From contig JASGIB010000001.1 in assembly GCA_047602125.1 (NCBI GenBank), positions 496,001-560,000 of the forward strand: DNA of 64,000 nt, written 5' to 3'. The notes under the pieces were generated by a model. It saw only the letters and a program-made list of their open reading frames with translations. It ran no database searches and had not been told where the DNA came from. Of this stretch, positions 8,885 to 16,293 are shown piece by piece; positions within the stretch are counted from its first letter, which is position 1, and every line of letters begins with the position of its first letter. A program made the translations under genes and the position numbers. This DNA is from Pseudoluteimonas sp047602125 (GTDB lineage Bacteria > Pseudomonadota > Gammaproteobacteria > Xanthomonadales > Xanthomonadaceae).

Positions 8885-9502
8885 ATGACACCGATTCTCC
8901 CGATGCGAAAGTCGATCAGTTGGCGCACTGTTGCCCTGCTGTCTGCTGGATTGATTGCCTGCATGTGTGCGATTGCATTCCTTTGGCCTCACCCCAAGCA
9001 GTTCCCCTCGCCCGCGCGAATAGTTGATCCGCCGCCGCCATTCGTGCCTTCTCCAGCCTTTGAAGCCGCGAATGACCTCGCGGTTCTTCGCACCGTGCTG
9101 GAACCGTATTGCCGTGCCGATCACGTTGAAATATTGGTGTCGGAATCAAGCGGAAAGCATGGCAACCGCAGTAATAGCAAACCCGAAAAACTCCCGGAAG
9201 GCTTGAGTTGCCCCGGAGTGAAAATGGTCGATTCTGACGAGCTCAAAGCACTCTTGAACGAGCCTTATCGCGGAAAATCTGATTCCAAGCGATTCGATGC
9301 CTTGGGCAATCTCCATGATGTGTACCCAGATGCCACAGCCGTGCTTAGTCTCAGCCTGCCTTCTTACCCTTCGCCATCATCGGCTGTAGTTGAACTAGGG
9401 GCGACATGCGGTCGTTTGTGTGGTTCTGGCTGGAAAATCACGCTAATCAAAGCCAGCGGTAAATGGATAGTCCAAGATCGACATCCGACCTGGATCGCCT
9501 AG
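8885..9502 (+). CDS. Hypothetical membrane-anchored protein
   Basis: Not recognised. The frame encodes about 205 residues with one N-terminal hydrophobic segment (TVALLSAGLIACMCAIAFLW) followed by a proline-rich spacer and a periplasmic domain containing four cysteines (YCRAD, LSCPG, ATCGRLCGSG). No catalytic motif is visible. Base composition is clearly less GC-rich than the flanking operon, which suggests a later arrival. The start is uncertain: GTG at 8843, ATG at 8885 and ATG at 8903 are all in frame and none has a good ribosome binding site. The segment just after the N terminus could be a signal peptide instead of an anchor. Confidence 0.6.
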   Translation: MTPILPMRKSISWRTVALLSAGLIACMCAIAFLWPHPKQFPSPARIVDPPPPFVPSPAFEAANDLAVLRTVLEPYCRADHVEILVSESSGKHGNRSNSKPEKLPEGLSCPGVKMVDSDELKALLNEPYRGKSDSKRFDALGNLHDVYPDATAVLSLSLPSYPSPSSAVVELGATCGRLCGSGWKITLIKASGKWIVQDRHPTWIA

Positions 9503-9530
9503 CTACTCATTACGAACCGAAGCCTTCGCC

Positions 9531-9797
9531 ATGCGCACCCTCATCATCATCGCCATCGGCATCCTCGTCGGCCTGCTGACCATGTGGACCATGCGCAAGG
9601 CGCGCAAATCGCCACGCACGGCATTCCTCATATTCGCCATCCTCTGGTTCGCCTTCTGCGCCTGGAACATGTGGGTCGGCGTCTCCTCCGCCGGCTACGC
9701 CGCCGCCGAGGAACTCCCCTTCCTCGCCATCAATTTCCTCGTACCGGTAGCCGTCGTGTTCGCACTGCGCAGGCGGATCGGCCGGGAGCCGCGCTGA
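9531..9797 (+). CDS. Small inner-membrane protein
   Basis: An 88-residue protein of unknown function with three hydrophobic segments: about residues 2-20, 30-52 and 62-80. Basic residues RKARK after the first segment and RRRIGR at the end suggest cytosolic loops there. It heads a run of tightly packed plus-strand genes (methyltransferase, acetyltransferase, cupin, glyoxalase fold) but no partner motif is seen. Codon use matches the high-GC core. Confidence 0.65.
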   Translation: MRTLIIIAIGILVGLLTMWTMRKARKSPRTAFLIFAILWFAFCAWNMWVGVSSAGYAAAEELPFLAINFLVPVAVVFALRRRIGREPR

Positions 9798-9804
9798 GGT
9801 CACC

Positions 9805-10614
9805 ATGACCGACAGCGACAAGGTCTTCGCGGGCTCCATCCCGGCGCTGTACGAGCAATACCTCGTGCCGATGATCTTCGCGCCTTACGCGACCGACCTC
9901 GCACGGCGCATGGCGGAACGGCGACCGAATCGCGTACTGGAAATCGCCGCCGGCACCGGCGTCGTGACCCGCGCGCTGGCGGATGCGTTCCCCGATGCGG
10001 AGATCGTCGCCACCGACCTCAACCCGGCGATGCTGGAACAGGCCCGCGCCACCGGCACGGCGCGCCCGGTCGATTGGCGGCAGGCGGACGCGATGGCCCT
10101 GCCCTTCGACGACGCCGCGTTCGATGCGGTCGTGTGCCAGTTCGGCGCGATGTTCTTCCCCGACAAGCCGCGGGCCTACGCCGAAGCGCGGCGCGTGCTG
10201 CGCCCGGGCGGCGCGTTCCTGTTCAACGTCTGGGACGCGATCGCGGAAAACGACTTCGCGGACACGGTGTCGCGCGCGCTCGAAGGCATGTTTCCGGACG
10301 ATCCGCCGCGGTTCATGGCGCGCACGCCGCACGGTTACCACGATGTCGAAGCGATCGCGCGCGACCTCGCCGTGGCCGGGTTCGGGGACGCGCCGCGGAT
10401 CGAAACCCTCGCCTTCCGCAGCCGCGCCGCATCGCCGCGCGAGGTGGCGGTCGCCTACTGCCAGGGCACGCCGTGGCGCAACGAGATCGAGGCGCGCGAC
10501 CCATCCAAGCTTGAAGCCGCCACCGCTGCCGCGGAAGTGGAAATCGCGCGGCGCTTCGGCACTGGCGCCATCGATGGCAGGATCCAGGCCATCGCCGTGG
10601 AAATCGAGGCGTGA
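9805..10614 (+). CDS. Class I SAM-dependent methyltransferase
   Basis: A 269-residue Rossmann-fold methyltransferase of the Methyltransf_11/UbiE-like group. Motif I is VLEIAAGTGVVTRAL, followed by the acidic loop DLNPAMLEQA and a motif around DDAAFDAVVCQFGAMFF typical of small-molecule methyltransferases. A hydrophobic aromatic-rich C-terminal half would form the acceptor site. The acceptor cannot be told from sequence. The stop overlaps the GTG of the next gene, so it belongs to a coupled run of small enzymes. It is not ubiE itself, which has other fixed motifs. Confidence 0.8.
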   Translation: MTDSDKVFAGSIPALYEQYLVPMIFAPYATDLARRMAERRPNRVLEIAAGTGVVTRALADAFPDAEIVATDLNPAMLEQARATGTARPVDWRQADAMALPFDDAAFDAVVCQFGAMFFPDKPRAYAEARRVLRPGGAFLFNVWDAIAENDFADTVSRALEGMFPDDPPRFMARTPHGYHDVEAIARDLAVAGFGDAPRIETLAFRSRAASPREVAVAYCQGTPWRNEIEARDPSKLEAATAAAEVEIARRFGTGAIDGRIQAIAVEIEA

Positions 10615-11147
10615 ACCGGCGCAGTTTCCTCTTGCGCCCGCTCGCCGCCGGCGATGCCGCCGCCTTGCATGCGGCGGTGCGGGATTCGATCGCATCGCTG
10701 TCGCGCTGGTTCCCCTGGGCGCATGCGGGATACGCGCTGTCCGATGCCGAAGCGCGCGTCGCGCATTGCACCGCCGCCCGCGCGCGCGGCGAGGAATTCG
10801 CGTTCGGCATCTTCGATGCGGACGGCGAACTGCTGGGCTGCGTCGGCCTGAACCAGGTCAATCGAGCGCACCGTTCCGCCAACCTCGGCTACTGGATCGG
10901 CGAAGCGCACCGCGGGCACGGCCTGGCGACGGATGCGGCGCGACAGGTCGCGGCGACCGGATTCGGCGAACTCGGCCTGGTGCGCATCGAAGTCGTCGCC
11001 CTGCCCGGCAACGCCGCCAGCCAGCGCGTGGCGGAAAAACTCGGCGCGACCCGCGAAGGCACGTTCCGCAACCGGCTGGTGGTGCGTGGCGAGCCGGCGG
11101 CAGCGGTCGTATTCTCCCTCGTGCCAAGCGACCTGGAGCGCACGTGA
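10611..11147 (+). CDS. GNAT acetyltransferase, RimJ/RimL type
   Basis: A 178-residue protein starting at a GTG that overlaps the previous stop. It has the ribosomal-protein acetyltransferase layout: N-terminal LRPLAAGDAAAL, the conserved SRWFPWA segment, then NLGYWIGEAHRGHGLATDAAR, where RGHG is the acetyl-CoA pyrophosphate loop, and the C-terminal EKLGATREGTFRNRL typical of RimL-like enzymes. It probably acetylates an N-terminal amine or a small amine. The substrate is unknown. Its stop overlaps the GTG of the cupin gene. Confidence 0.82.
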   Translation: MNRRSFLLRPLAAGDAAALHAAVRDSIASLSRWFPWAHAGYALSDAEARVAHCTAARARGEEFAFGIFDADGELLGCVGLNQVNRAHRSANLGYWIGEAHRGHGLATDAARQVAATGFGELGLVRIEVVALPGNAASQRVAEKLGATREGTFRNRLVVRGEPAAAVVFSLVPSDLERT

Positions 11148-11509
11148 GCCGCGATGCCATCAACCTGCGCGACAAGCTCGCGCTGTTCTCCGAACACTGG
11201 TCGCCGCGCGTCGTCGCCGAGATGAACGATTACCAGTTCAAGCTGGCGAAGCTGCAGGGCGAATTCGTCTGGCACGCGCACGCGGACACCGACGAGGCGT
11301 TCATCGTGCTCGACGGCGAACTCGTGATCGAATTCCGCGACGGCGAGGTACGGCTCGCCGCGGGCGAGATGCATGTCGTCCCGAAAGGCGTGGAACACCG
11401 GCCGGTCGCGGCCGGCGAATGCTGTGTCATGCTGGTCGAACCGCGCGGTGTGGTGAACACCGGCGATGCCGGCGGCGCGCGCACCGCGGCCAACGACGTC
11501 TGGATCTGA
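11144..11509 (+). CDS. Cupin domain protein
   Basis: A 121-residue single-domain cupin starting at GTG 11144, overlapping the stop of the acetyltransferase gene. The metal-binding motif 1 reads WHAHADTDEAFIVLDGE, giving two histidines and a glutamate, and motif 2 includes GEMHVVPKGVEHRP. This is a complete small-cupin metal site. Such proteins act as isomerases, dioxygenases or sensors, and the specific reaction cannot be assigned. Translational coupling on both sides suggests co-regulation with the neighbouring enzymes. Confidence 0.82.
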   Translation: MSRDAINLRDKLALFSEHWSPRVVAEMNDYQFKLAKLQGEFVWHAHADTDEAFIVLDGELVIEFRDGEVRLAAGEMHVVPKGVEHRPVAAGECCVMLVEPRGVVNTGDAGGARTAANDVWI

Positions 11510-11511
11510 CC

Positions 11512-11871
11512 ATGTTCAAGAACCTGATCCCGAAGATTTTCTACGACCACCTGCAGGACGGCCTCGACTTCTTCGTCGATGGCCTCGGCTTCGAGCTGCT
11601 GCATGGCGACGACGGCCTCGCCGTGATCGCACGCGACGGCGCCAAGGCATACCTGGTCGAAAGCCCGGAATACGCTGCGAAGGATCGGCCCGAACTCGCG
11701 GTCGACACCGACGACGTCGATGCGATCCACGCCGAGATCGCGGCGCGCGCACCGCAACTGCTGCACCCGAACGTGCCGACCGTCAGGCCCAGGCCCTGGG
11801 GCTCGCGCGAATTCGCGGTGCTCGACAAGACCACGGTCTGCGTCGTGTTCCGCGAATGGCCGGAGCGCTGA
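11512..11871 (+). CDS. Glyoxalase/bleomycin resistance fold (VOC) protein
   Basis: A 119-residue protein of the vicinal-oxygen-chelate superfamily. The sequence follows the paired beta-alpha-beta-beta-beta pattern: FYDHLQDGLDFFVDGLGFEL at the start, AYLVESPEY in the middle, and EFAVLDKTTVCVVFREW at the end. The order resembles the bleomycin-resistance and lactoylglutathione lyase-like families, but metal ligands are not clear enough to name an activity. It follows the cupin gene by two bases. Confidence 0.75.
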   Translation: MFKNLIPKIFYDHLQDGLDFFVDGLGFELLHGDDGLAVIARDGAKAYLVESPEYAAKDRPELAVDTDDVDAIHAEIAARAPQLLHPNVPTVRPRPWGSREFAVLDKTTVCVVFREWPER

Positions 11872-11887
11872 CGGCCACGCCCCGCGC

Positions 11888-12271
11888 ATGCCCGGCGACG
11901 CCAGCGATTCCCTCGACGACCTGCTCGAACGGCTGCGCGGCGAACGGCGACGGCTGCTGCGCGCCTACGTGGTCCACGTCGCGTGGTTCATCGCCATGCT
12001 CGCGACCGCGGCGCTGGACCAGTCCCACGCGCTGGTCGCTTCCTGCATCTGGCTGACGCTGCTCACGGTGCCGCCGGTCATCTGGTTCGCATGGCGGGTG
12101 CATCGCACCGCGCGCCGCATCGACCCGCGCGCACGTACCATCGGCCTGGGAACGATGATCCTGATGACGGTGTTGCTGACCCCGCTGGAATCCGGGCTGA
12201 TCGCCCCCGTGCAGAACCTGGTTGCATCCGCGAAGGTGATCCGCGATGCGAACCGGCGAAAGCCGGCCTGA
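11888..12271 (+). CDS. Hypothetical membrane protein with three hydrophobic segments
   Basis: A 127-residue protein of unknown function. After a charged N-terminal helix (DDLLERLRGERRRLLRAY) there are two adjacent hydrophobic segments (about residues 28-45 and 50-67) and a third around 85-105. It is the last gene of the run that begins at 9531. A Pho half-site array starts within 10 bases of its stop but points to the next gene. Confidence 0.6.
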   Translation: MPGDASDSLDDLLERLRGERRRLLRAYVVHVAWFIAMLATAALDQSHALVASCIWLTLLTVPPVIWFAWRVHRTARRIDPRARTIGLGTMILMTVLLTPLESGLIAPVQNLVASAKVIRDANRRKPA

Positions 12272-12280
12272 ACACCGCGT

Positions 12281-12320
12281 TCGTCATTCCCTCGTCATCG
12301 CGCTGACACCGGGGTTTCAT
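12281..12320 (+). promoter_or_regulatory. Four tandem Pho half-sites upstream of glycosyltransferase
   Basis: Half-sites TCGTCAT (12281), TCGTCAT (12292), CTGACAC (12303) and GTTTCAT (12314) recur with an exact 11-base period. Each matches 5 of 7 positions of the E. coli PhoB half-site CTGTCAT, and the 4-base spacers are preserved. The last copy ends about 50 bases before the glycosyltransferase start. Direct repeats in helical phase are the signature of PhoB dimers binding side by side. Confidence 0.7.
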
Positions 12321-12372
12321 CCGCCGGGACCACGCTTCCCCGCATGCCGGGCAAAGGCTGGCGGAGGAACGC

Positions 12373-13524
12373 ATGCGCTACGCCATCGTCAGCGAGACCT
12401 ATCCGCCGGAAATCAACGGCGTCGCCCTCACCGTGCGAGCTAAGGAAGAGGGGCTGCGACAGCGCGGGCACGAGGTCGAAGTGATCCGCCCGCGGCAATC
12501 GCGCGGACAGACCGGCGCGGCGCACGAACTGCTCGTTCCCGGATTGCCCATTCCCGGCTACCCGACGATGCGTTTCGGCATGCCGGCATTGCGCACGCTG
12601 CGGAAACACTGGGAGGCACGGCGACCCGACGCGATCTACATCGCCACCGAAGGTCCGCTCGGCTGGTCGGCGCTGCGCATCGCGCGCAAGCTCGGGATCG
12701 CGGTGAGCACCGGTTTCCACACCCGTTTCGACGAATACACCCGCGACTACGGCGTCGGTTTCCTGCAACCGCTGGCGCTGGGCTGGATGCGCCGCTTCCA
12801 CAACGCCTCCGACGCGACGCTGGTGCCGACCTGCGAACTGGCGGATTTCCTGCGCGGCGAGCGCTTCACCGACGTCGTGCACCAGCCGCGCGCGGTGGAT
12901 ACGCGGCGCTTCGACCCGGCACGCCGCAGCGAAACGCTGCGCGCCGCATGGGGCCTGGGCGAAAACGACCTCGCCGTGGTCTATCTCGGCCGCATCGCCG
13001 CCGAGAAGAACCTGTCGCTGGCGATCCGCGCGTTCCGCGAAATCGCGGCGAAGCGGCCGGATGCGAAGTTCGTCTGGGTCGGCGACGGCCCGGAACTCGC
13101 CGGCATCCGCGCCGCGAACCCGGACTTCGTCTATTGCGGGTTGCGCCGCGACGAGGACCTCGCCACGCATTTCGCCAGCACCGACCTGTTCCTGTTCCCC
13201 AGCCACTCGGAAACCTTCGGCAACGTGACCCTGGAAGCGATGGCCAGCGGCGTGGCCACGGTCGCGTTCGATTACGGCGCGGCCAGGGAACACCTGGTCG
13301 ACGACGAACACGGCGCGGCCATCGCCGGCCAGGACGACGAGGCCTTCGTCGCCGCGGCGTTGCGCATCGCCGGCGACGACGTGTTGCGCCGCGCGATGGG
13401 CGTGGCCGCGCGCGAAGCGGTGTCGAAACTGCGGCCCGCGCAGGTGTCCGCGGATTTCGACGAACTGCTGCAATGCATCGCCCGCGACCGGAGCGCGCGC
13501 CATGCGCAACCCGCCATGGCCTGA
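12373..13524 (+). CDS. GT4-family glycosyltransferase, likely diacylglycerol or lipid glycosyltransferase
   Basis: A 383-residue GT-B enzyme. The N-terminal domain starts MRYAIVSETYPPEINGVALT, typical of GT4 enzymes related to SqdX and phosphate-stress glycolipid synthases. The C-terminal nucleotide-sugar domain has VVYLGRIAAEKNLSLAIRAF, the GDGPE loop and the EX7E catalytic motif with E280 and E288 in SETFGNVTLEAM. Its likely job, transfer of a sugar to a lipid acceptor at the inner membrane, is inferred from family and context. The downstream PAP2 phosphatase gene overlaps it by 23 bases, and four Pho half-sites precede it. The sugar donor and lipid acceptor cannot be read from sequence. 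Confidence 0.85.
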   Translation: MRYAIVSETYPPEINGVALTVRAKEEGLRQRGHEVEVIRPRQSRGQTGAAHELLVPGLPIPGYPTMRFGMPALRTLRKHWEARRPDAIYIATEGPLGWSALRIARKLGIAVSTGFHTRFDEYTRDYGVGFLQPLALGWMRRFHNASDATLVPTCELADFLRGERFTDVVHQPRAVDTRRFDPARRSETLRAAWGLGENDLAVVYLGRIAAEKNLSLAIRAFREIAAKRPDAKFVWVGDGPELAGIRAANPDFVYCGLRRDEDLATHFASTDLFLFPSHSETFGNVTLEAMASGVATVAFDYGAAREHLVDDEHGAAIAGQDDEAFVAAALRIAGDDVLRRAMGVAAREAVSKLRPAQVSADFDELLQCIARDRSARHAQPAMA

Positions 13525-14053
13525 ACTCATCGCGATGCACGACGCGGGCTGGTGCCTGCGCAGCAACCGCTGGTGCGCGCGCCGCGGCGTGCTGCGCTAC
13601 TTCGCCACCACCAGCCGGCTCGGCGACGGCGGGTTCTGGTACGCACTGATGCTGGCGCTGGTCGCGTTCGATGGCCTCGACGGCCTGCGCGCATCGTTGC
13701 ACATGGCCGCGACCGGCCTCGCCGCGTTGCTGCTGTACAAATCGCTGAAGCGCTGGACGAAGCGCCCGCGGCCATTCGCGCGCGACGGCCGCATCCGCGC
13801 CTGGGTCGCGCCGCTGGACGAGTTCAGCTTCCCGTCGGGGCACACGCTGCATGCAGTCGCTTTCAGCATCGTCGCATTCGCGCATTACCCGGTGCTCGCA
13901 TGGCTGCTGGTGCCGTTCAGCGCCAGCGTCGCGGCTTCGCGGGTGGTGCTCGGCCTGCACTATCCCAGCGACGTGCTGGCCGCGACCGTGATCGGCAGCG
14001 CGCTCGCCGGCATTTCGCTGTGGCTGGTGCCCGGCGCGACGCTGGCGGCTTGA
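13502..14053 (+). CDS. PAP2-family membrane phosphatase
   Basis: A 183-residue integral membrane protein with the full three-part PAP2 signature: KRWTKRPRP (motif 1), FPSGHTLHA (motif 2, catalytic acid-base histidine) and SRVVLGLHYPSD (motif 3, nucleophilic histidine). Several hydrophobic helices surround these motifs. Family members dephosphorylate lipid phosphates such as phosphatidate, phosphatidylglycerophosphate or undecaprenyl pyrophosphate. Translation starts inside the end of the glycosyltransferase gene, so the two are coupled. A phosphatidate phosphatase supplying diacylglycerol to the glycosyltransferase would make a coherent pathway; that is inference. A strong terminator follows. 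Confidence 0.87.
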   Translation: MRNPPWPELIAMHDAGWCLRSNRWCARRGVLRYFATTSRLGDGGFWYALMLALVAFDGLDGLRASLHMAATGLAALLLYKSLKRWTKRPRPFARDGRIRAWVAPLDEFSFPSGHTLHAVAFSIVAFAHYPVLAWLLVPFSASVAASRVVLGLHYPSDVLAATVIGSALAGISLWLVPGATLAA

Positions 14054-14067
14054 GCCGTGTCGAAAGG

Positions 14068-14093
14068 AAAGGCCCCGGAGAACCGGGGCCTTT
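14068..14093. terminator. Bidirectional rho-independent terminator
   Basis: AAAGGCCCCGG and CCGGGGCCTTT form an exact 11-base stem around the loop AGAA. The A run on one side and T run on the other let it work for the PAP2 gene on the plus strand and for the secreted-protein gene on the minus strand, whose stop is at 14113. Confidence 0.9.
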
Positions 14094-14112
14094 CGACGCG
14101 CACTGCGGATGC

Positions 14113-14625
14113 TCAGATCAACTCGATGGCGTAGGAAATCTCGTTCGTGGTCACGCCCGTGTTGGCCGGCAGCATGCAGGTGACCGAGGCGGGTTGCGGG
14201 AACAGGATGCCGCCGCCGTCGCCCGCGGCCGTCCACGTGATCTGGTTCTCTGCCCCGGGCCCGATCGCGACCGACTTCGCGTAATAGGTCGCTGGCGAAC
14301 TCGATTTGCCGATCACCGCGGTGCAGTTCATGTTGGCGGGCACCGAATTCTGGTTGTGCAGGCTGATCGTCAGCGAGGTGATGCCGGCCGCGGTCTTGTC
14401 GCTCATCAGCCCGCAGGTGACCCAGACGCCGTTGGGCCCGAGGTTGTCGAGCGAAAGCGCCTTGGCCCTGGTGTTGGGCGCGACGCTGGGATCCGTGACC
14501 TGGCAATTGCCGGCGGCGTTGCTGATGTTCGTGGCGAACAGGTCCAGCGCGGAACCGGACCCGGGAATGGACGCGGCCGCCACGAAGACCGCAAGCGCGG
14601 CGTACCTTAACTTCGATTCGTACAT
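14113..14625 (-). CDS. Hypothetical secreted protein
   Basis: A 170-residue protein of unknown function with a signal peptide (KLRYAALAVFVAAASIPGSGSA, cleavage near residue 26). The mature part is polar, rich in Ser, Thr, Asn and Ala, and has four cysteines (GNCQVTD, VTCGLM, NCTAV, VTCMLP) that could form two disulphides; predicted beta structure dominates. No enzyme motif is present. A good Shine-Dalgarno GGGGAG precedes the ATG, and an inverted repeat lies in the leader. It stands alone between a bidirectional terminator and a 287-base spacer. Confidence 0.75.
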   Translation of the reverse strand: MYESKLRYAALAVFVAAASIPGSGSALDLFATNISNAAGNCQVTDPSVAPNTRAKALSLDNLGPNGVWVTCGLMSDKTAAGITSLTISLHNQNSVPANMNCTAVIGKSSSPATYYAKSVAIGPGAENQITWTAAGDGGGILFPQPASVTCMLPANTGVTTNEISYAIELI

Positions 14626-14662
14626 GACGTACTCCCCAAGAGTGGACGGATACGGACAGGTA

Positions 14663-14680
14663 CGAACATCCCCCTGTTCG
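14663..14680. promoter_or_regulatory. Inverted repeat in leader of the secreted-protein gene
   Basis: CGAACA and TGTTCG are an exact 6-base inverted repeat separated by TCCCCC, about 40-55 bases upstream of the start codon at 14625. It may be an operator or a leader hairpin. The surrounding 14626-14912 spacer holds no credible gene. Confidence 0.35.
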
Positions 14681-14912
14681 CAGGTTGGTGGCTACGCCCG
14701 GGAATGTGCACCGCAGGTGAAAGGAAAAGGGTTTTTCTGCCGAAGAATGCATAAGGCATTGATGCGGATGGCATCGGAAATAATGCACATTTCACCGCAT
14801 GTTTTTCGATTCGTGACATCCATCGCAATCGTGTCGATGCGCGGATCCAGACCAGTGCGACGCCGTTGGATGCATGCGCGGCAGGGCTGCGGGGCCGGGC
14901 GTCCAGCGGACA

Positions 14913-16211
14913 TCAGCGCACCGACACCTGGTACCAGTCGACCTTGCGCGTGGCGACCATGATCGCGGCGAGGATGGCGAACAGCAGGCCGGCGCCGAGC
15001 ACCAGTGCGTTGTCCTCCGACACCAGCAGGCCGTACAGCGCCGCATACAGCAGGCCGAGCATCGCCGCGAAGCCGAGCCCGCGCATCCGGCTGCGCAGCA
15101 CGCTGCCGAGGTAGAAGCCGATCAACCCGACGCAGGCGATGGCGGCGGCGAGATACGCCCAGCCGAAGGCGATGTGCTCGGACAGGCCGAGCAGCAGCAG
15201 GAAGAAGATCGCCAGCGCGAGCCCGACCAGCGCGTACTGCACCGGGTGGATCGGCAACTGCCTGATCGTCTCCAGCATGAAGAAGCCGGTGAAGGTGAGC
15301 AGCACGAACAGCAGGCCGTACTTGGTCGCGCGATCCACCTTCGAATAGAGGTTCACCGGTTCGACCAGCGACAGGCCGATGGCATCGACGCGCTTGTCGC
15401 CGCCGGCGCGGTATTGCGCCTGCGCGCCGCTCGCCAGCGAGGATACGTCCCATTCGGCGTGGAAGCCGCTGGCATCGATGCGGTGCGTGCGCGGCAGGAA
15501 ATCGCCGTTGAATTGCGGATGCGGCCATGGCGAATCGAGCACGACGCGGTTGTCGTCGGCCAACGGCGAGATCGCCAGCGACTCGGTGCCGCGCAGCGCG
15601 AACTCCAGTCGCAACGGGAACGCGATGCGTCCATCGGCGCCGACGCCCTGCGCGAGGAGCGCATGCACGCCGCCGTCGCTGCGCCCGAGCTGGCCCTGCA
15701 GTACCTGCGCGCCGCGACCGGAAACCTGCATCTTCGGCGCACCCACCAGTCCGCGCACGTCGTCGATGCCGACGTCGATCCAAGGCGTACCGATCCGGCG
15801 CGGATGCGCGGGATCTTCCTCCGGAATTTGCGCATCGAAGGCCGCGTCCAACTTGCCCTGTAGTTCATACACCCGCACTTCGTGCAGCCCGAGCTTGCGG
15901 ATCGACGGCTGCACGCGCCCTTGCAGGCGCAGCGTCTTCGGAAAGTACGTCCATTGGCGGTCCTGCGTGCGCAATTGCTTGTGCAGCACGCCGTTCGCGT
16001 CGCGTTCCTCCACTTCCACCTGTTCGCGGTACGGCACCACCAGCACCGGCCCGGCGATGTCCTGCGCGCCGGCGTAGCTGCGGGTCACTTCTTCCACCGC
16101 CTGCCTGCGGAATTGCTGGCGCTCGCCGATCGTGCCGCGGATCATCGCCAGCGGCAACAGGATGGCCAGGGTCAGGAACAGCACGATCGCGAACTTCAGC
16201 GCCAGGCGCAT
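14913..16211 (-). CDS. creD: Inner-membrane protein CreD
   Basis: A 432-residue CreD family protein. A transmembrane segment (about residues 6-25) is followed by a long periplasmic domain with VVPYREQVEVEERDANG and the conserved NGDFLPRTHRI, then five or six hydrophobic helices (about 290-425). CreD is a target of the CreBC system and affects envelope integrity and beta-lactam responses; in Aeromonas and Stenotrophomonas relatives (BlrD, CreD) it is linked to beta-lactamase regulation. The start at 16211 is the third of three in-frame ATGs and the only one with a normal distance (9 bases) to AAGGAG. A perfect CreB target repeat lies 66-81 bases upstream. Confidence 0.92.
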   Translation of the reverse strand: MRLALKFAIVLFLTLAILLPLAMIRGTIGERQQFRRQAVEEVTRSYAGAQDIAGPVLVVPYREQVEVEERDANGVLHKQLRTQDRQWTYFPKTLRLQGRVQPSIRKLGLHEVRVYELQGKLDAAFDAQIPEEDPAHPRRIGTPWIDVGIDDVRGLVGAPKMQVSGRGAQVLQGQLGRSDGGVHALLAQGVGADGRIAFPLRLEFALRGTESLAISPLADDNRVVLDSPWPHPQFNGDFLPRTHRIDASGFHAEWDVSSLASGAQAQYRAGGDKRVDAIGLSLVEPVNLYSKVDRATKYGLLFVLLTFTGFFMLETIRQLPIHPVQYALVGLALAIFFLLLLGLSEHIAFGWAYLAAAIACVGLIGFYLGSVLRSRMRGLGFAAMLGLLYAALYGLLVSEDNALVLGAGLLFAILAAIMVATRKVDWYQVSVR

Positions 16212-16220
16212 GGCCATCAT

Positions 16221-16226
16221 CTCCTT
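16221..16226 (-). promoter_or_regulatory. Ribosome binding site that decides the creD start
   Basis: AAGGAG on the minus strand directly touches an ATG, is 3 bases from a second ATG and 9 bases from a third, all in one frame. Only the third (16211) has usable spacing. Confidence 0.7.
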
Positions 16227-16276
16227 CGGGATGGCGGCATGCTCGCGCGGCCCCGCGAGCGGATCGTGGCGCGGCG

Positions 16277-16292
16277 GTGAAGCGGTGGTGAA
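16277..16292 (-). promoter_or_regulatory. Cre-tag (CreB binding site) upstream of creD
   Basis: The minus strand reads TTCAC-CACCGC-TTCAC, an exact match to the E. coli cre-tag TTCAC-N6-TTCAC. It sits between the creC stop (16294-16296) and the creD start, so creD can be induced separately from creBC. Confidence 0.88.
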
Positions 16293-16293
16293 G

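Noticed and set aside
14663..14680. LexA/SOS box
   Set aside because: Half-sites resemble the Gram-positive CGAAC/GTTCG box but the spacing is wrong, and the downstream gene is not a repair gene.
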